Assembly (NCBI GenBank): GCA_001969505.1
Contig: LSSK01001293.1
Span: forward strand, 1-12,847
Length of the DNA stretch: 12,847 nt
Origin: Zancudomyces culisetae
Lineage: Eukaryota; Kickxellomycota; Harpellomycetes; Harpellales; Legeriomycetaceae
Reading direction: 5' to 3'
In this document: positions 10,857 to 12,847 of the stretch, in pieces
Position numbering within the stretch: position 1 is the stretch's first letter
How the letters are laid out: each line of letters opens with the position of its first letter
Notes under the pieces: generated by a model
The model's input: the letters and a program-made list of their open reading frames with translations, nothing else
Database searches by the model: none
What the model was told of the DNA's origin: nothing
Program-made: the position numbers and the translations under genes

Positions 10857-10969
10857 TAAACACTGCTGACTTTTTTCTTGAAGACAGATTTTTTTTGAAT
10901 ACAAACCTATACAAGTTAGTTAGCCATATAAGAATTCTAGTATTAAAGAAATATCTTGCAAAAAGCGAG

Positions 10970-12847
10970 TTAATAAGGCAGACTGAGGAAATTAATGGAC
11001 AAAAAAATTCCAAATAGCACTGATACTTTACAATAAAATTCACTTACGCAGTGTAACCCTCCAAGGCAATAATATTAAAATATAACAAGGCTACGGCTAG
11101 CCAGGTAGAATATGTAAAATATACAATCCTGTTCAAATAGTGTAAAAACGGAAGAACAACTGCAAAGAATAAGCAAAGCAAAATGAATAACGCTCCCCAG
11201 ATCGTGTAGATATACCTTAGGCTCTTTTCTATATTTATTGTTTAAAATAACATACCGTAAATAGAGACAACCGAGTATGAGCACCATCTACTTACTATTT
11301 TTAAACGCCTCAGTGTTGTACGGGATATTGTTAAGCGAATCCGAAAAAGCAAGAAAGAGCCAGATAATATAAACCGTGTTTGCTAGGAAAAGCCAAAAGC
11401 CCTATTTGTGTGTTAAAAAACCGTGCCAGTAAATGGATATATAGACAAAATCTATTTGGATCAGGTAACCGCATAGACGTGGTTATACATACACATTCAT
11501 TTAGACTTACACCAAATCGTCGGTTATTAAGTGAGAAAAATTCGTCTGAATAATACAAGTAGGCCATGTCCAGCACATACTAGTTAAATATAGCACAAAT
11601 CGTTCTTAACATATAGTGATTTTCAAAAAAGAAATGCAAGACGCACAAGCGTTTGATTAGTAGTGTGTTTACCATAACCATTGTAAATGTGAATATCTTT
11701 TTGAATTTCTCGGGTGGGAAGCACTGCTGAATTGATGCCAGTCCATAGTAGAGCGACATTGAGAGAGAGACATAAAACACTAGTCTAAACCTAAAGAAAT
11801 GTGACAATTTCATTTTATGGTTACATTAAAACCATCGTTTTGTCGCTTAAAAAAATGAAGGGGGTAAGAAACAAAGACAGAAGCAAAGCAATAGAATCTC
11901 AGCACTTACAGATCACTGGTAAATATATCTACGTTCCACTCAATGGCATCTATTCCGAAACTCATAAAGAGTGTTTTTACCTATGGTTCAAGGTAATTAT
12001 GAGTCCCAAAGTTATGTTTGATACAAACACTACTTAACTTACCGCATAGTAGGTAGTTTCTAATCCAGCCATCAAAAATGTGACAAAGCTATAAAAGGTA
12101 GGTTATGCAAACTTTTGATTTATAAATTAAGCATTGTTTATAAATACCTCCTGGAATGGAAGAGCGGTGTAGGAAATATAATCGTTTAGATAGATATATA
12201 CTAGTAGATAGTAGCAAGTCACAAGTAAAGCAAAGAAAACGCTATTATCCTGAAATGTCCAGAAACTTACATTGCTTTGTGCATGGTCTTTACCGACTTT
12301 CTATATAGTGTTTATCTAAATTTAAATAAAAGAAAAGCAAAATAAACTTGCCAATTCGGGTATCTAATGGCAGTGATTAGTCGCGCAATATATATATATT
12401 ATATAACTTGCTTGTTTTGGATCATTGTAATCAGCCAGTACAGACTAACAAGGTGTTGTATAGTACAAATGAGAATATACATATAAGGAGTGGGGTAGTC
12501 TCCAGCACTCAAAAAGTTGTGCCCCTTCTGTTGATATATATTAACCCTAGACTATATTTAGAAACAAAAGCTGTTTAATTAGTCGATTAAAAACATTTGT
12601 TCAAAGTATGCAAATGAACACAAAAAATATTCTTACCCAAAACTCTATCTTTGTGTTAGATTTACAATTGATCAAATATACTGTGTACCAGCCCTCAGCA
12701 TCATCAGGAGCTACAACCTCTTTAGTCCAGCTATGTTAAAAAATAATACAAAAAATATATAGCATGTATAACAAATATCATAATCAGCACTAAAGTTAGA
12801 CTGGACTATCACACTCCACTCCCTTTAAAAACATAGTAGGGGGGGGG
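10970..12847 (-). CDS. Seven-transmembrane protein, PTM1/TMEM87/GPR107-like (GOST, Lung_7-TM_R), 5' end missing
   Basis: Exon model (minus): <12847-12813 (tentative), 12730-12637, 12551-12408, 12300-12148, 12088-12043, 11949-11910, 11790-11673, 11579-11511, 11401-11296, 11228-11048, 10982-10970, with all phases compatible. About 329 residues are visible. A lumenal-domain tail (EGWYTVYLINC) precedes LSAGDYP, which in this family leads into helix 1. Helices: 1 in the 12551 exon, 2 in the 12300 exon, 3 FRLVFYVSLSMSLYYGL, 4 spanning the 11673/11579 junction, 5 FWLFLANTVYIIWLFLAF, 6 IWGALFILLCLFFAVVLPFL, 7 WLAVALLYFNIIALEGY. The post-helix-5 segment (DSLNN...KSLRY) resembles the family's conserved loop. 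Family members act in Golgi and endosomal trafficking. The family call is by eye; other seven-helix families remain possible. Some junctions, especially 12088-11910, are less certain. Confidence 0.62.
11048..11228 (-). other. Exon with transmembrane helices 6 and 7
   Basis: After the phase-1 junction the exon encodes KSLRYIYTIWGALFILLCLF, the rest of helix 6, a short loop (HYLNR) and helix 7 (STWLAVALLYFNIIALEGY). It is the clearest coding exon of the gene. The acceptor is ATATAG at 11229. The donor GTAAGT starts at 11047; unspliced, the frame meets TAA within the donor itself (11046-11044). Confidence 0.75.
12839..12847. repeat. Nine-G run at the window end
   Basis: The last nine bases are all G on the plus strand. 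It interrupts the first visible exon of the seven-helix gene and may be an assembly or read-end artefact. Confidence 0.6.

Larger units (their letters stand above)
10335..10969. other. Intergenic region between the seven-helix gene and IML1
   Basis: This 635-bp stretch separates the stop of the upstream gene from the ATG of IML1, both on the minus strand. It should contain a 3' untranslated region and a promoter. I see a TATA-like element, an AATAAA, a G-rich tract on the plus strand (about 10788-10804), a nested inverted repeat (10802-10856) and a 6-bp palindrome (TGGAGT/ACTCCA, 10595-10607). No tRNA, conserved ORF or mobile element was recognised. The frames open here encode low-complexity or hydrophobic noise. 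Confidence 0.7.

Noticed and set aside
11801-12037. Plus-strand 78-codon frame
   Set aside because: It overlaps exons and introns of the minus-strand seven-helix gene and shows no recognisable motif.
11980-12088. Alternative reading of exon 12088-12043 as FVTFLMAGLETTYYA joined to an exon starting at 11980
   Set aside because: The sequence looks like a membrane helix, but it needs a phase-2 donor in the preceding exon and none exists. The other frame (LCHIFDGWIRNYLLC joined at 11949) fits all phases and still leaves seven helices.
12345-12363. Possible 16-nt micro-exon between an ATTAG and a GTTTAT
   Set aside because: Including it shifts the phase so that the next exon meets a stop; skipping it keeps the frame.
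1-12847. CRISPR arrays, insertion sequences, rRNA or tRNA genes
   Set aside because: No spaced direct repeats, transposase, terminal repeats or tRNA-like folds were seen on either strand.

Overview
The window looks like nuclear DNA from an intron-bearing, AT-rich eukaryote, most likely a fungus and perhaps an early-diverging one. The reasons are short GT-AG introns (59-148 nt), a CTAAC branch-point motif, an IML1/DEPDC5-family protein full of low-complexity inserts, and an intron-dense seven-helix membrane protein gene. The lineage cannot be fixed from this sequence alone. Nothing prokaryotic, viral or transposon-like was recognised.

Two genes lie head to tail on the minus strand. The first, from 10334 to beyond the left edge, encodes a giant IML1/DEPDC5 homologue, the Rag-GTPase-contacting scaffold subunit of the GATOR1 (SEACIT) complex that restrains TORC1 when amino acids are scarce. 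A 718-nt first exon (10334-9617) and a 148-nt intron are followed by one uninterrupted exon of at least 9468 nt (9468-1). At least 3395 residues are encoded, about twice the usual length. Conserved IML1 blocks (N-terminal domain, SABA-like, SHEN-like, DEP and C-terminal domains) are separated by long disordered inserts. These carry a 36-residue Asn-Pro/Asn-Ser repeat and a 21-threonine run. The extreme C-terminus is missing beyond position 1.

The second gene (12847 to 10970, minus strand, 5' end missing) has about eleven short exons. All splice phases agree in the model given. It encodes a lumenal-domain tail followed by seven transmembrane helices, resembling the PTM1/TMEM87/GPR107 (Lung_7-TM_R, GOST) family of Golgi and endosomal proteins.

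The 635 bp between the genes should hold the 3' end of the seven-helix gene (AATAAA at 10737-10742, a nested inverted repeat at 10802-10856) and the promoter of the IML1 gene (TATA-like element at 10495-10502). No functional link between the genes is evident beyond both proteins acting on endomembranes.

I found no clear undescribed system. The most interesting signals are in the IML1 gene: a hairpin covering the branch point of its only intron, a retained-intron reading frame that would add a membrane-helix-like tail, and a Cys/His cluster inserted in the C-terminal domain.
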